Positions 1 through 8,345 of a stretch of 39,469 nt of DNA are shown here, piece after piece. The notes beneath the pieces are model-generated. The model had not been told where the DNA came from. It did no database searches and saw nothing but the letters and a program-made list of their open reading frames with translations. The translations under genes and the position numbers were made by a program. How positions within the stretch are numbered: the stretch's first letter is position 1; each line of letters begins with the position of its first letter. The DNA is from an uncultured Odoribacter sp. (GTDB lineage Bacteria > Bacteroidota > Bacteroidia > Bacteroidales > Marinifilaceae). The stretch lies in assembly GCA_905204385.1 (NCBI GenBank), contig CAJKZL010000002.1, positions 1 to 39,469 on the forward strand, given 5' to 3'.

Positions 1-37
1 CGCAGACGTCGTAGTCGGTCGAGACCGTGTCGTGAGT

Positions 38-1831
38 TTAGTTGACCATCTCCGAGCGGTAACCCTGTTCGCGGATCGTCTTCAGCGCACTGACGCTGCA
101 CCAGTCGAATTCCTCGGAGCTGCCGATGCGGTAGGCTCCCGAGCCCAGCACAATCACCGAACGTCCGTCGTGTTCATACCGGATATCATTCTCGGAACCG
201 TTATAAGAGATATAAAGATAATTCGTCATGGCGGGATATTCTCCGGCCAGCGTGTCGATCTGTTTAACATAGGGAACTATTCCCAAACTTTTCCGGTATT
301 CCCTCACATCGAGCATTTTCCGATGGGCTTTCTCATCGTTTTTTATCGTCAAACGGCCGATCTGAAAATCCGAAAATCCCATTTGTTTCGCTTTTCTCAA
401 TAAAATGGAATTTACCCCCGTTATCGTCGAATATTTATCCAGTTCGTTCTTAAGCGCATGAATATTCTGGAGTCTTTCGAGAAACCATTTGTCTATTCGG
501 GTCATTTCGTGAATTTTATCCACGGAATATCCTTTGTCGAAGGCGCCGGCAATGGCGAAAATACGTTTATCGGTAGGATTGACCAATTCCTGATCGATAT
601 CTTCAATTTTGATATTATTTCCTACAAATCCATGCATTCCCTGGCCTACCATACGGAGTCCCTTTTGAATAGCCTCCTCGAAAGTACGGCCGATAGCCAT
701 AATTTCTCCTACACTTTTCATGGAGGAACCGATTAATTTGGATACCCCTTCGAATTTATTCAAATCCCAGCGGGGAATTTTACAAACTACATAATCCAAG
801 GCAGGTTCAAAACATGCCGTCGTCACCTTAGTTACCGAATTTTTAATCTCATGCAATCCGTATCCCAACCCCAATTTCGCTGCTACAAAAGCCAAAGGAT
901 AACCGGTTGCTTTCGAAGCCAGGGCACTGGAACGCGATAAACGGGCATTGACTTCTATCACCCGATAATCCTCGGAATTAGGATCGAGGGTATATTGTAC
1001 GTTACATTCTCCGACAATCCCGATGTGCCGGATAATTTTTATAGCGATAGCCCGCAATTTATGATATTCACTATTGCTCAAAGTCTGGGAAGGCGCCACC
1101 ACAATGCTCTCACCGGTATGAATGCCCAGAGGATCGAAATTCTCCATATTACAAACGGTGATACAATTATCGTATTGGTCCCTCACCACTTCGTATTCAA
1201 CCTCTTTCCAACCCTTCAAAGATTCTTCGACCAATATCTGGGGAGAGTAGGAGAAAGCGCTCCCTGCCAACTTACGGAGTTCTTCTTCATTCGAACAAAA
1301 GCCCGAACCCAAGCCGCCCAATGTATAAGCTGCACGCACGATAATCGGAAAGCCAAGTTCTTTCGAAGCAGCTATTGCCTCTTCCATATTATTTGCTGCA
1401 ATGCTACGCGGTGTTTTTACGTCGATTTCACGCAGTTTATTGGCGAATATTTCCCGGTCCTCCGTATCTATAATGGCCTGTACGGGAGTACCTAAAACCT
1501 GTACATCGTATTTTTCCAATATCCCTTTCTGATACAACTCGACTCCGCAATTCAAGGCCGTTTGTCCTCCGAACGAAAGCAATATTCCATCCGGCCGTTC
1601 TTTTTTAATGACCTCTTCCACATACTCCGGAGTGACCGGTAAATAGTAAATTTTATCCGCTACTCCTTCGGAGGTCTGGACAGTGGCGATGTTAGGATTA
1701 ATCAAAACACTGTACTTTCCTTCTTCCCGGATAGCCTTCAATGCCTGTGAGCCTGAATAATCGAATTCTCCTGCCTGACCGATTTTCAATGCTCCCGAAC
1801 CCAACAATAATATCTTATTTATTTCCTTCAT
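38..1831 (-). CDS. carB: Carbamoyl-phosphate synthase large subunit, N-terminal part, interrupted by a stop
   Basis: The large subunit makes carbamoyl phosphate from bicarbonate, ATP and ammonia supplied by CarA, feeding pyrimidine and arginine synthesis. The protein opens with the family signature [20 protein letters not shown] and contains the first ATP-grasp half and the oligomerisation region; the second synthetase half begins with [20 protein letters not shown] near residue 560. CarB is normally about 1070 residues, but an in-frame TAA at 38-40 follows codon 597, exactly where the conserved YNPETVSTDYD is expected. Reading past the stop in the same frame gives TVSTDYDVC up to base 1, so homology continues off the window and this is a nonsense change or edge artefact, not a domain split. 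It lies 39 bp downstream of carA in one operon. Identity is certain; intactness is not. Confidence 0.9.
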   Translation of the reverse strand: MKEINKILLLGSGALKIGQAGEFDYSGSQALKAIREEGKYSVLINPNIATVQTSEGVADKIYYLPVTPEYVEEVIKKERPDGILLSFGGQTALNCGVELYQKGILEKYDVQVLGTPVQAIIDTEDREIFANKLREIDVKTPRSIAANNMEEAIAASKELGFPIIVRAAYTLGGLGSGFCSNEEELRKLAGSAFSYSPQILVEESLKGWKEVEYEVVRDQYDNCITVCNMENFDPLGIHTGESIVVAPSQTLSNSEYHKLRAIAIKIIRHIGIVGECNVQYTLDPNSEDYRVIEVNARLSRSSALASKATGYPLAFVAAKLGLGYGLHEIKNSVTKVTTACFEPALDYVVCKIPRWDLNKFEGVSKLIGSSMKSVGEIMAIGRTFEEAIQKGLRMVGQGMHGFVGNNIKIEDIDQELVNPTDKRIFAIAGAFDKGYSVDKIHEMTRIDKWFLERLQNIHALKNELDKYSTITGVNSILLRKAKQMGFSDFQIGRLTIKNDEKAHRKMLDVREYRKSLGIVPYVKQIDTLAGEYPAMTNYLYISYNGSENDIRYEHDGRSVIVLGSGAYRIGSSEEFDWCSVSALKTIREQGYRSEMVN

Positions 1832-1870
1832 GACTTTTCTTTTAGCTTTTTATTTTCTGACGTACACCAC

Positions 1871-2956
1871 TTATTTTTTTTCAGCCTTTTCAATATTCCG
1901 GATGAATTCATCGAACAAATATTCTGTATCTACCGGTCCGCTGGAAGCTTCAGGATGAAACTGTGCCGAAAAGAAAGGTTTTGTCTTGTGACGGATTCCC
2001 TCATTCGTTCCATCGTTCACATTGACAAAAAGCGGCTCCCAATCAGCCGGTAAAGTCTTATCATCTATTGCAAAGCCATGGTTTTGGGAAGTGATATAGC
2101 AACGATTGCTGCCCGGTTGCATAACCGGTTGGTTGTGGCTTCGATGTCCGTATTTCAATTTGAAGGTTTCCGCTCCCGCTGCCCGGGCCATCAACTGATT
2201 TCCCAGACAAATTCCCATAATCGGCTTATCGCCGGACAAAATCTTCTTTATATTTTCGATAGTGACATCACATTTTGCCGGGTCACCGGGACCGTTCGAA
2301 AGAAAATAACCGTCACAATCGATCTGCGTAAAATCATAATTCCAGGGAACTCTGATTATGGTGACATCCCGTTTTAAAAGACAACGGATGATGTTGTATT
2401 TCACTCCGCAATCCACTAAAACGACTTTATATTTTCCTTTTCCGTATTTCACGACCTCTTGGGTTGAAACCTCGGCCACAATATTATCTTCATTGGGATC
2501 GTAAAAAGGAATAGCGATAGAATCGAATTCTATTCTGCCCAACATGGCTCCATGTTCACGCAACTTTTTGGTTAAAGCACGGGTATCGATACCAAAAAGT
2601 CCCGGTATCTGTTGTTCTTTCAACCACTGACCGAGACTTTTCTGAGAATTCCAATGACTATATGCAAACGAATAATCGGAAATGATAAGCGCTGTACAAT
2701 GAATTTTATCCGATTCGAAAAATTTCGAAACCCCATTTTCTTCATCGTCGACAGGAACGCCATAATTGCCGATCATGGGATAGGTAGGCACCAATATTTG
2801 TCCCTTATAAGAAGGATCGGTCAAACTTTCAGGATAACCCGTCATGGCGGTATAAAATACCACTTCCCCGGATACCGGCTTCTCATAACCGAAGGAAGTA
2901 CCTTCATAAACTGTTCCGTCCTGCAGAACTAAACGCGCTTTTTTTAAATTTTGCAT
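1871..2956 (-). CDS. carA: Carbamoyl-phosphate synthase small (glutaminase) subunit
   Basis: CarA hydrolyses glutamine and passes ammonia to CarB. At 361 residues it has the family's usual length. The N-terminal CPSase small-chain domain (about 1-150) carries EVVFYTAMTGYPESLTDPSY. The C-terminal class I glutamine amidotransferase domain holds the nucleophile elbow MGICLGNQ (Cys250) and AQFHPEAS (His334, Glu336), so the triad is complete. The ATG at 2954-2956 follows a good Bacteroidota promoter (2999-3030) with a leader of about 35 bases. It is the first gene of carAB, divergent from argR. Paired ARG boxes lie upstream of the promoter, so arginine-dependent repression by ArgR is the likely control (inference). 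Confidence 0.96.
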   Translation of the reverse strand: MQNLKKARLVLQDGTVYEGTSFGYEKPVSGEVVFYTAMTGYPESLTDPSYKGQILVPTYPMIGNYGVPVDDEENGVSKFFESDKIHCTALIISDYSFAYSHWNSQKSLGQWLKEQQIPGLFGIDTRALTKKLREHGAMLGRIEFDSIAIPFYDPNEDNIVAEVSTQEVVKYGKGKYKVVLVDCGVKYNIIRCLLKRDVTIIRVPWNYDFTQIDCDGYFLSNGPGDPAKCDVTIENIKKILSGDKPIMGICLGNQLMARAAGAETFKLKYGHRSHNQPVMQPGSNRCYITSQNHGFAIDDKTLPADWEPLFVNVNDGTNEGIRHKTKPFFSAQFHPEASSGPVDTEYLFDEFIRNIEKAEKK

Positions 2957-2998
2957 ATCTATTTATGTGAACTGATTTACCATATGTCCAAATTGGTG

Positions 2999-3030
2999 CA
3001 AAAGTAATAAATCTTTTTTCCCTTTGCAAA
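2999..3030 (-). promoter_or_regulatory. carA promoter (-33/-7, Bacteroidota type)
   Basis: On the minus strand, TTTG (3030-3027) is separated by 20 bases from TACTTTTG (3006-2999), matching TTTG-N19/21-TAnnTTTG. Transcription would start near 2993, about 35 bases before the carA ATG. Confidence 0.75.
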
Positions 3031-3034
3031 TATC

Positions 3035-3073
3035 AAAGAATATATATGCATAAATTATGAATAAAAATTCAAT
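3035..3073. promoter_or_regulatory. Pair of ARG boxes (ArgR operator) between carA and argR
   Basis: Bases 3056-3073 read TATGAATAAAAATTCAAT, a full match to the bacterial ARG box TNTGAATWWWWATTCANW with a perfect TGAAT/ATTCA dyad. Three bases away, 3035-3052 (AAAGAATATATATGCATA) matches at all but three positions. Two boxes separated by 3 bp is the arrangement known from enterobacterial ArgR operators. The pair sits just upstream of the carA -33 element and 120-190 bp before argR, so it could serve carAB and argR autoregulation. ArgR binding is inference; the match is seen directly. Confidence 0.75.
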
Positions 3074-3144
3074 CTATAGACCGATCTATCTTAACGGAAA
3101 TAGTTGCAACCGAATATGACTCTATTAGGATATTAAAGATATTT

Positions 3145-3175
3145 CTATCTTTGCCTAAGATAGGCCACATCTTAG
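3145..3175. repeat. Overlapping inverted repeats in the argR upstream region
   Basis: CTATCTT (3145-3151) pairs with AAGATAG (3157-3163), and CTAAGAT (3155-3161) pairs with ATCTTAG (3169-3175). The two perfect 7-bp dyads share bases, so as RNA they would be mutually exclusive hairpins. The first also contains TATCTTTG (3146-3153), a perfect -7 box, but without a recognisable -33 element. Function is unknown. Confidence 0.4.
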
Positions 3176-3192
3176 CAAAACTTTCAAGTCGA

Positions 3193-3227
3193 TTTGAAGC
3201 TTTTGCTCTTGAATTGCACTATCTTTG
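3193..3227 (+). promoter_or_regulatory. Probable argR promoter
   Basis: TATCTTTG at 3220-3227 is a perfect Bacteroidota -7 box; the nearest -33-like TTTG is at 3193-3196, 23 bases upstream, slightly long. Transcription would begin near 3233, which argues that translation starts at ATG 3247 and not at ATG 3229, which abuts the -7 box. Confidence 0.5.
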
Positions 3228-3246
3228 TATGACAAAGAAAAAGAGT

Positions 3247-3726
3247 ATGAGAAATAAGACCAAAAGATTACTGACCATACGGAAACTCATCGAATCCGAA
3301 TTAATTTCCTCTCAGGAAGAATTGCTGTTTAGGCTCAAAGAAATGAATGTAGAAGCTACACAGAGTACTTTGTCCAGAGATTTGAAATTTATGAAGGTAG
3401 CTAAAATCCCTCATAAGGAAAAGGGATATATTTACGTCATTCCCGAAAGCATTCAAAATGAACAACGGGAAGAAAAAGTCTCTTCCATCATCACCGATAC
3501 CATATTAAGCATTGATTTTTCCGGTAATATGGCCGTAATCAAAACATTGCCAGGCTATGCCAATGCCGTTACCGTTTTGATCGACAGCGAAAATTATTTT
3601 GAAATTCTGGGCACCATAGCAGGGGACGACACCATTTTTATAGTGATGCGCGAAGGAGTAAGCCGGAATGAACTTATAGAAGCGCTGGCTTCGGTCCATC
3701 CAGCCATTCATACGCTCTACAAATAG
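3247..3726 (+). CDS. argR: Arginine repressor ArgR
   Basis: ArgR is the hexameric, arginine-responsive DNA-binding regulator of arginine and carbamoyl-phosphate genes. From this start it has 159 residues, near the family's usual 150-157. The N-terminal winged helix carries ISSQEELLFRLKEMNVEATQ followed by STLSRDLKFMKVAKIP; the C-terminal oligomerisation and arginine-binding domain includes ILGTIAGDDTIFIVM, the conserved GTIAGDDT motif. In-frame starts exist upstream (ATG 3229, TTG 3151), but 3229 touches the -7 box and 3247 places the SSQEE helix at the same distance from the N-terminus as in E. coli ArgR. It is divergent from carAB across a region with paired ARG boxes, which supports direct control of carAB and autoregulation. 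Confidence 0.93.
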   Translation: MRNKTKRLLTIRKLIESELISSQEELLFRLKEMNVEATQSTLSRDLKFMKVAKIPHKEKGYIYVIPESIQNEQREEKVSSIITDTILSIDFSGNMAVIKTLPGYANAVTVLIDSENYFEILGTIAGDDTIFIVMREGVSRNELIEALASVHPAIHTLYK

Positions 3727-3831
3727 GACGGTTTCACCCTGAGATAAAAACATAAAAATAATTTTCTAAGTTCAATTTTTAATTCTCAATTATATGTCGT
3801 AAACTTGCACCCCGTATTTCAATATAGTGTT

Positions 3832-4671
3832 ATGCAAGTTTTAAATACTAGGAATGAATTGGTTAGTCTGATCGACAACCTGAAAAAAGAAGGTAAAAAG
3901 ATCGGATTCGTACCGACCATGGGGGCTTTGCACGAAGGCCATCTGTCATTGGTAAAAGAAGCTAAAAAAAACAGCGATATTACGGTGGTAAGCATATTCG
4001 TAAATCCCACTCAGTTCAATGATCCTGAGGATTTGAAAAGATATCCCCGCACCCTCGAAAAGGATCTGAATTTGCTTGAGACCTTAAATTGCGACATTAT
4101 TTTTGCTCCCTCAGTGGAAGAAGTATATCCGGAACCCGATAATCGTAAATTCGATTTCGGTTATCTGGAATCCGTTATGGAAGGTGCTAAGCGCCCGGGG
4201 CATTTCAATGGTGTCGGCCAGGTTGTCAGCCGTTTGTTCGATCTGGTACAACCGGATAAAGCATTCTTCGGTATGAAAGATTTTCAGCAAGTAGCCATTA
4301 TTAAAAATATGGTGAAACAATTGAAATATAACATAGAAATCATTCCATGCCCGATTATCCGGGAAGAAAACGGACTGGCACGCAGTTCTAGAAATGCGCT
4401 ATTGGACGAGGATCACAAAAAAAGCGCTCCTCATATCTATGCTACCTTAAAAAAAGCTCGTAACTTTGCTTCTGAAATGAATGTCAGCGAATTGAAACAA
4501 TGGATAGCGGACGAGATTAACCGAGATCCTTTTTTGGAGACCGAATATGTGGAAATCGTAGACGATACGACCCTCAAGGTGATCGACGATTGGTCGGAAC
4601 CGGGAACAAAAGTGGCATGTGTTGCTGTGTATGCAGGAAAAATCAGGCTTATCGATAACATTGTATTTTAA
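3832..4671 (+). CDS. panC: Pantothenate synthetase
   Basis: PanC condenses pantoate and beta-alanine with ATP to give pantothenate, the precursor of coenzyme A. The 279-residue protein carries [15 protein letters not shown] with the HIGH-like HEGH at residues 34-37, NPTQFND, the substrate-site segment GMKDFQQ, and [11 protein letters not shown], which holds the KMSKS-like SSRN loop. An in-frame TTG at 3805 would add nine residues, but ATG 3832 yields the standard N-terminus. The neighbour panD, five bases downstream, makes beta-alanine, so the pair supplies and uses the same intermediate. A weak -7-like TAAACTTG lies at 3800-3807. Confidence 0.96.
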   Translation: MQVLNTRNELVSLIDNLKKEGKKIGFVPTMGALHEGHLSLVKEAKKNSDITVVSIFVNPTQFNDPEDLKRYPRTLEKDLNLLETLNCDIIFAPSVEEVYPEPDNRKFDFGYLESVMEGAKRPGHFNGVGQVVSRLFDLVQPDKAFFGMKDFQQVAIIKNMVKQLKYNIEIIPCPIIREENGLARSSRNALLDEDHKKSAPHIYATLKKARNFASEMNVSELKQWIADEINRDPFLETEYVEIVDDTTLKVIDDWSEPGTKVACVAVYAGKIRLIDNIVF

Positions 4672-4676
4672 AAGAC

Positions 4677-5027
4677 ATGTTTATAGAAGTTGTAAAATCA
4701 AAAATTCACAAAGTAACGGTCACTGAAGCGAACCTTCAGTATGTCGGAAGTATAACTATTGATGTTGCTTTGATGGAGGCTGCCAATATCATCGAGAATG
4801 AAAAAGTCCAGATTGTCAATGTAAACAACGGAGAAAGACTTGAAACTTACGTCATCAAAGGAGAAAGAGGATCGGGAGTAGTATGTCTCAATGGACCTGC
4901 AGCCCGGAAATGCGCTGTCGGTGATGTAGTGATCATCATCTCCTATGCTTCCATGGATTTCGAAGAAGCCAAGACCCACCAGCCTACATTGGTTTTTCCG
5001 GATACCAGCACCAATCAATTAATCTGA
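4677..5027 (+). CDS. panD: Aspartate 1-decarboxylase (pyruvoyl-dependent)
   Basis: PanD decarboxylates L-aspartate to beta-alanine for PanC. The 116-residue proenzyme has the usual length and carries the self-cleavage site Gly24-Ser25 in YVGSITID; Ser25 becomes the pyruvoyl group. Other family segments are [17 protein letters not shown], with the catalytic-site Tyr, and [14 protein letters not shown], with the conserved NGxAAR. It starts five bases after the panC stop and ends 17 bases before rfaE2, so the three genes are almost certainly co-transcribed. Confidence 0.96.
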   Translation: MFIEVVKSKIHKVTVTEANLQYVGSITIDVALMEAANIIENEKVQIVNVNNGERLETYVIKGERGSGVVCLNGPAARKCAVGDVVIIISYASMDFEEAKTHQPTLVFPDTSTNQLI

Positions 5028-5044
5028 TCTATCGGCGTCACCGG

Positions 5045-5530
5045 ATGAATCATTTACCTCCTATACAAAACAAGATTGTCAGAAATGTCGAAGCATTGGG
5101 CACAACATTAGCGCTGTGGAAATTTAAAAACGAAAAAATCGTCTTTACCAACGGCTGTTTCGATATTCTTCACCGCGGACATGTGGATTATCTGATCCAG
5201 GCTGCTTCGTTGGGAACTAAATTGGTTATAGGATTAAATACAGATGCTTCGGTCCGCAGGCTGAAAGGAGAGACACGCCCCGTCAACGAAGAAGAAGCAC
5301 GTGCTTTACTGTTAGCTTCGATGAGTTTTACCGATAAAATCATTTTTTTCGAAGAAGATACTCCCCTGGAACTTATCCGTTTCATCCAACCTGATGTTTT
5401 AGTAAAAGGAAATGATTATAAACCCGAAGAAATCGTAGGATACGATATCGTGAAAAATAAAGGGGGAGAAATCGTAACTATCCAACTGACACCGGGATTT
5501 TCAACTACCTCCATTCTGAACCGCATTTAA
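5045..5530 (+). CDS. rfaE2: D-glycero-beta-D-manno-heptose 1-phosphate adenylyltransferase
   Basis: This is a stand-alone nucleotidyltransferase corresponding to the C-terminal half of E. coli HldE; it forms ADP-heptose for lipopolysaccharide or other heptosylated glycans. The 161-residue sequence has VFTNGCFDILHRGHVDYL (cytidylyltransferase-like fold with HxGH), IGLNTDASVRRLKG, RPVNEEEARA, VLVKGNDY and the C-terminal PGFSTTSIL. The length equals the single-domain form, so the sugar-kinase domain (RfaE1) must be encoded elsewhere. It ends the panC-panD-rfaE2 run; a strong hairpin follows 14 bases after the stop. Confidence 0.93.
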   Translation: MNHLPPIQNKIVRNVEALGTTLALWKFKNEKIVFTNGCFDILHRGHVDYLIQAASLGTKLVIGLNTDASVRRLKGETRPVNEEEARALLLASMSFTDKIIFFEEDTPLELIRFIQPDVLVKGNDYKPEEIVGYDIVKNKGGEIVTIQLTPGFSTTSILNRI

Positions 5531-5544
5531 TTCCGGCACCCACA

Positions 5545-5570
5545 GTTGATCGTCTTTCGAGACGATCAAC
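5545..5570 (+). terminator. Hairpin after the panCD-rfaE2 operon
   Basis: GTTGATCGTCT (5545-5555) pairs perfectly with AGACGATCAAC (5560-5570) around a TTCG loop: 11 bp, no mismatch. No T-run follows, so it may be a transcript-stabilising 3' end or a terminator of the U-poor kind. Confidence 0.55.
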
Positions 5571-5639
5571 ATATTGAAATCCACTTAGAAATTTTATAAA
5601 CATTCCGGATTTTGCTTTCCCCCATTCTTCTTTTCTTCT

Positions 5640-6060
5640 AACATTCGTTGTTGACAACTCCTGCAATAAATGTTGAAAACTATTCCATAGAATCTAATAA
5701 ATATTTTTGGATAGAGAATTTTCTTGCTCATTGAGAAATTCAAACGAAATATCCAAATAAAGAAATCACTTTTATCTGGTTCGATTTATACAATTTACTA
5801 ACAACAAATCCCGAAAATTCACCGAATAATTTTTACATCGAAAACCTTACTAACAGTTGTTAATAAGTCGAACACTGTTTTGAATATCAATAATTTATAA
5901 TAGCGTTATTTGTTGAAAACGCAACCGATTTTTTTAATATCCACATAAACAAGAAAACTGACGGAGAATTATGAAGGATACTAACAGTCTATCATTATCA
6001 TCCTATTTTTTTATAGAAAAATAAGAATATAATAATAAAGATATGATTGTTGAAAACAGG
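5640..6060. other. Candidate replication origin: AT-rich gene-free block with DnaA-box-like repeats
   Basis: No gene is supportable in 5571-6163. The block contains TGTTGAAAAC three times on the plus strand (5671-5680, 5911-5920, 6048-6057), TTACTAACA at 5795-5803 and 5847-5855, a near-perfect dyad CTTACTAACA/TGTTAATAAG (5846-5855 and 5858-5867), ACTAACA again at 5980-5986, and ATATCCACA (5937-5945), one base from the canonical DnaA box TTATCCACA. These fit a relaxed TGTnnAnAA pattern. Bases 6001-6045 contain only 6 G/C of 45, a possible unwinding element. A perfect parS lies 8 kb away and mnmG, rnpA and yidD are nearby. No dnaA is in the window, and origin function is inference. Confidence 0.5.
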
Positions 6061-6075
6061 CTTTGTGTAACTTTG
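6047..6075 (+). promoter_or_regulatory. dut promoter
   Basis: TTG (6047-6049), 18 bases, then TAACTTTG (6068-6075), matching the Bacteroidota -33/-7 pattern. Transcription would start near 6082 and give a leader of about 80 bases before the dut ATG. The -33 element overlaps the third TGTTGAAAAC repeat. Confidence 0.65.
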
Positions 6076-6163
6076 CAAAATATTTCGATGCTTCATTTTT
6101 TTGAAAAGACAAAAAGTTGTAAGTTTGAGAGGTAGATATTGTAATCTTAATGATAAGACTCAG

Positions 6164-6598
6164 ATGAACGTTAAAATTGTAAATCACTCCAGGCATCCTC
6201 TTCCCGAATATAAGACCAAAGCTTCAGCAGGAATGGATATTCGCGCTTGTTTAGATCAGGCAGTCACTTTGCAGCCCTTAGAAAGGGCTTTGATTCCTAC
6301 CGGACTTTTCATTGAATTACCGGAAGGTTACGAAGCTCAAATACGGCCCAGAAGTGGTCTGGCTTTGAATGAGGGGCTGGGATTATTGAATAGTCCGGGT
6401 ACATTGGATGCGGATTACCGGGGAGAAATCGGTATTATTGTGGTTAATTTATCCAATCAGGTGATTATTATCGAAGACGGAGAAAGAATCTGTCAAATGG
6501 TGATCAATAAAGTAGAACAGGCAGAGTGGGTAGAAGTGGAAGAGTTGAGTGATACAGAAAGAGGAAAAGGGGGCTTCGGCCATACTGGTAAAAAGTGA
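6164..6598 (+). CDS. dut: dUTP diphosphatase
   Basis: Dut hydrolyses dUTP to dUMP, keeping uracil out of DNA and supplying dTMP synthesis. The 144-residue protein has all five trimeric dUTPase motifs in order: [41 protein letters not shown] and the C-terminal phosphate-binding [10 protein letters not shown]. An in-frame TTG at 6101 would add 21 residues of poor similarity; ATG 6164 gives the usual MNVKIVNHS start. It leads a four-gene plus-strand run (dut, TPR, DUF4292, M23) with spacing of 22 bp or less, immediately right of the proposed origin. Confidence 0.96.
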   Translation: MNVKIVNHSRHPLPEYKTKASAGMDIRACLDQAVTLQPLERALIPTGLFIELPEGYEAQIRPRSGLALNEGLGLLNSPGTLDADYRGEIGIIVVNLSNQVIIIEDGERICQMVINKVEQAEWVEVEELSDTERGKGGFGHTGKK

Positions 6599-6620
6599 AA
6601 ATGCTATAATATAAAAGGAT

Positions 6621-8345
6621 ATGAAAAGAAGAATTGCTTTGTTGTTAATCTTCTTTTTATCGGTAAATGCTTTTGCCGATAAAAAGAAGAATATAGAACA
6701 TGCAGCGGAATTAGACGAGAAAAGCAGACTTGAATTCGATTATTCTTTTATGGAAGGAGTGAGGTGTAAAATTACGGGAAATCTCCAGGAATCTTTAAAA
6801 TGGTTCGATAATTGCCTGAAAATTTTACCTTCAAGCCCGGTGGTTAAATATGAATTGGCCGGTTTATTGTCGTTGAACGATGATTTTAATACAGCTTTAC
6901 AGCTTGCCCGTGAAGCTGTAGCCGGAAATCCCGAGAATATATGGTATAAAATATTGTTGGCAAATATCCTGCAGAAAAAATCGATGATCGAGGAGGCTTG
7001 TAATATTTATGCTGAAATTATTTCCAAATATCCGAACCGGGAAGAGTTTTATATTATTGAAGCCGGATTGTATACTTCGGTAGAGAAGTGGCAAAAAGCC
7101 ATAGATGTTTACAATCGGTATGAGCAGCAGTACGGGATTACAGAACCGGTTTCCATCGAGAAAATCAAATTGTATACTAAATTGGAGGACGCTAAAAAGG
7201 CTTCCAATGAATTATTAAAGCTGATCCGGAAGTTTCCTGACAAAAGCGAATATTTGAGTCTTTTGGCAGAGTTGTATTTTAACTACAATCAGGATAAAAA
7301 GGGACTGCAGATTTTGGATCGGTTGTTGAAAGCGGATCCGGATAATGGATTCGTACATTTTTATCTGGCCGACTATTACCGGGATAAAAAACAGAATGAA
7401 CCGGCCAACGAACATACGAAGAAAGCTTTATCGAGTGACCGGATTGAAAACGGCTTTAAAATTCAATACATACTGAAATTGATTCTGAATCCAGATACCA
7501 CTTTAGTTACCGATGCGGAATTGAATTCTTATATGGATTTATTGATGGATAAATATAGCGACGATTTATCGGTCAGAGCATTGCATTCCGATTTTTTGAA
7601 GAAGGATAATAAATTTGCCGAGGCCAGGGATGAATTGGAATATATTCTGTCTAAGGAAAAGGATAATTATCTTATTTGGGAAGAATTATTGTTGTTGTGT
7701 AACGAAATGTCGGATACGCTAAGCATGTATAATAATAGCGTGGAAGCGATAAAGTATTTTCCGGAGCAGCCTTTACCTTATGCATTGGCGGGAGTTTCCC
7801 TGATGATGCGGCAAAAATTCCAGGAAGCTTTGCCTTTTTTTGAAAAAGGTGTCCCTTTAACGAATGAGAACTTAGCTTTAAAATCTCAGTTTTACTCTTA
7901 TATGGCCGACTGTTATTACAATCTCGATAGTGTGCAGCAGGCTTTTTCCTTGTTTGACGAGGTTTTGAAAATCAATCCTAACGATATATTGGTACTCAAT
8001 AACTATGCTTATTATTTGTCTTTGAGGGGAGAAAATTTAGGACTGGCGGAGAATATGAGTTCACGGGCTGTGGCTATGGAAGCGGATAATCCTACTTATC
8101 TGGATACTTATGCCTGGGTGCTGTATAAACGCGGAGATTATTCTCAAGCTAAGTTTTATATCAAATTGGCTATTGAGAAGTCGAAAGAGCCTTCCGACGT
8201 TCTATATGAACATTACGGCGATATATTGTTCCGGATGGGAGAAAAAGAAGAAGCGATGAAAATGTGGAAGAAAGCATTAGAATTGAACCCTGATGCAGCT
8301 ATTGAATTAAGGGAAAAAATTAATACGGGGATTTTACCTGAATAA
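6621..8345 (+). CDS. Secreted tetratricopeptide-repeat protein
   Basis: The 574-residue protein starts with a signal peptide (MKRRIALLLIFFLSVNAFAD, predicted cleavage after Ala). The rest is a run of TPR helices; clear units include AREAVAGNPENIWYKILLAN, LDRLLKADPDNGFVHFYLAD, FDEVLKINPNDILVLNNYAY and WKKALELNPDAAIELREK. TPR proteins are scaffolds; no catalytic motif is visible. It follows dut by 22 bp and its TAA overlaps the next ATG by one base (TAATG), so it is translationally coupled to the DUF4292 lipoprotein. I recall the order dut-TPR-DUF4292-M23 as common in Bacteroidales. A periplasmic envelope-assembly role is inference. Confidence 0.9.
   Translation: MKRRIALLLIFFLSVNAFADKKKNIEHAAELDEKSRLEFDYSFMEGVRCKITGNLQESLKWFDNCLKILPSSPVVKYELAGLLSLNDDFNTALQLAREAVAGNPENIWYKILLANILQKKSMIEEACNIYAEIISKYPNREEFYIIEAGLYTSVEKWQKAIDVYNRYEQQYGITEPVSIEKIKLYTKLEDAKKASNELLKLIRKFPDKSEYLSLLAELYFNYNQDKKGLQILDRLLKADPDNGFVHFYLADYYRDKKQNEPANEHTKKALSSDRIENGFKIQYILKLILNPDTTLVTDAELNSYMDLLMDKYSDDLSVRALHSDFLKKDNKFAEARDELEYILSKEKDNYLIWEELLLLCNEMSDTLSMYNNSVEAIKYFPEQPLPYALAGVSLMMRQKFQEALPFFEKGVPLTNENLALKSQFYSYMADCYYNLDSVQQAFSLFDEVLKINPNDILVLNNYAYYLSLRGENLGLAENMSSRAVAMEADNPTYLDTYAWVLYKRGDYSQAKFYIKLAIEKSKEPSDVLYEHYGDILFRMGEKEEAMKMWKKALELNPDAAIELREKINTGILPE

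Noticed and set aside
38..1831. Natural split of carB into two genes, as in some archaea
   Set aside because: The stop falls inside a conserved motif and homology resumes in the same frame right after it; archaeal splits lie between the two synthetase halves.
3151..3246. Longer ArgR with 32 extra N-terminal residues
   Set aside because: It would start at TTG 3151, place the promoter inside the gene and exceed the family length.
5298..5307. Palindrome AGCACGTGCT with a CACGTG core
   Set aside because: Only the six-base core agrees with parS; it is coding sequence of rfaE2.
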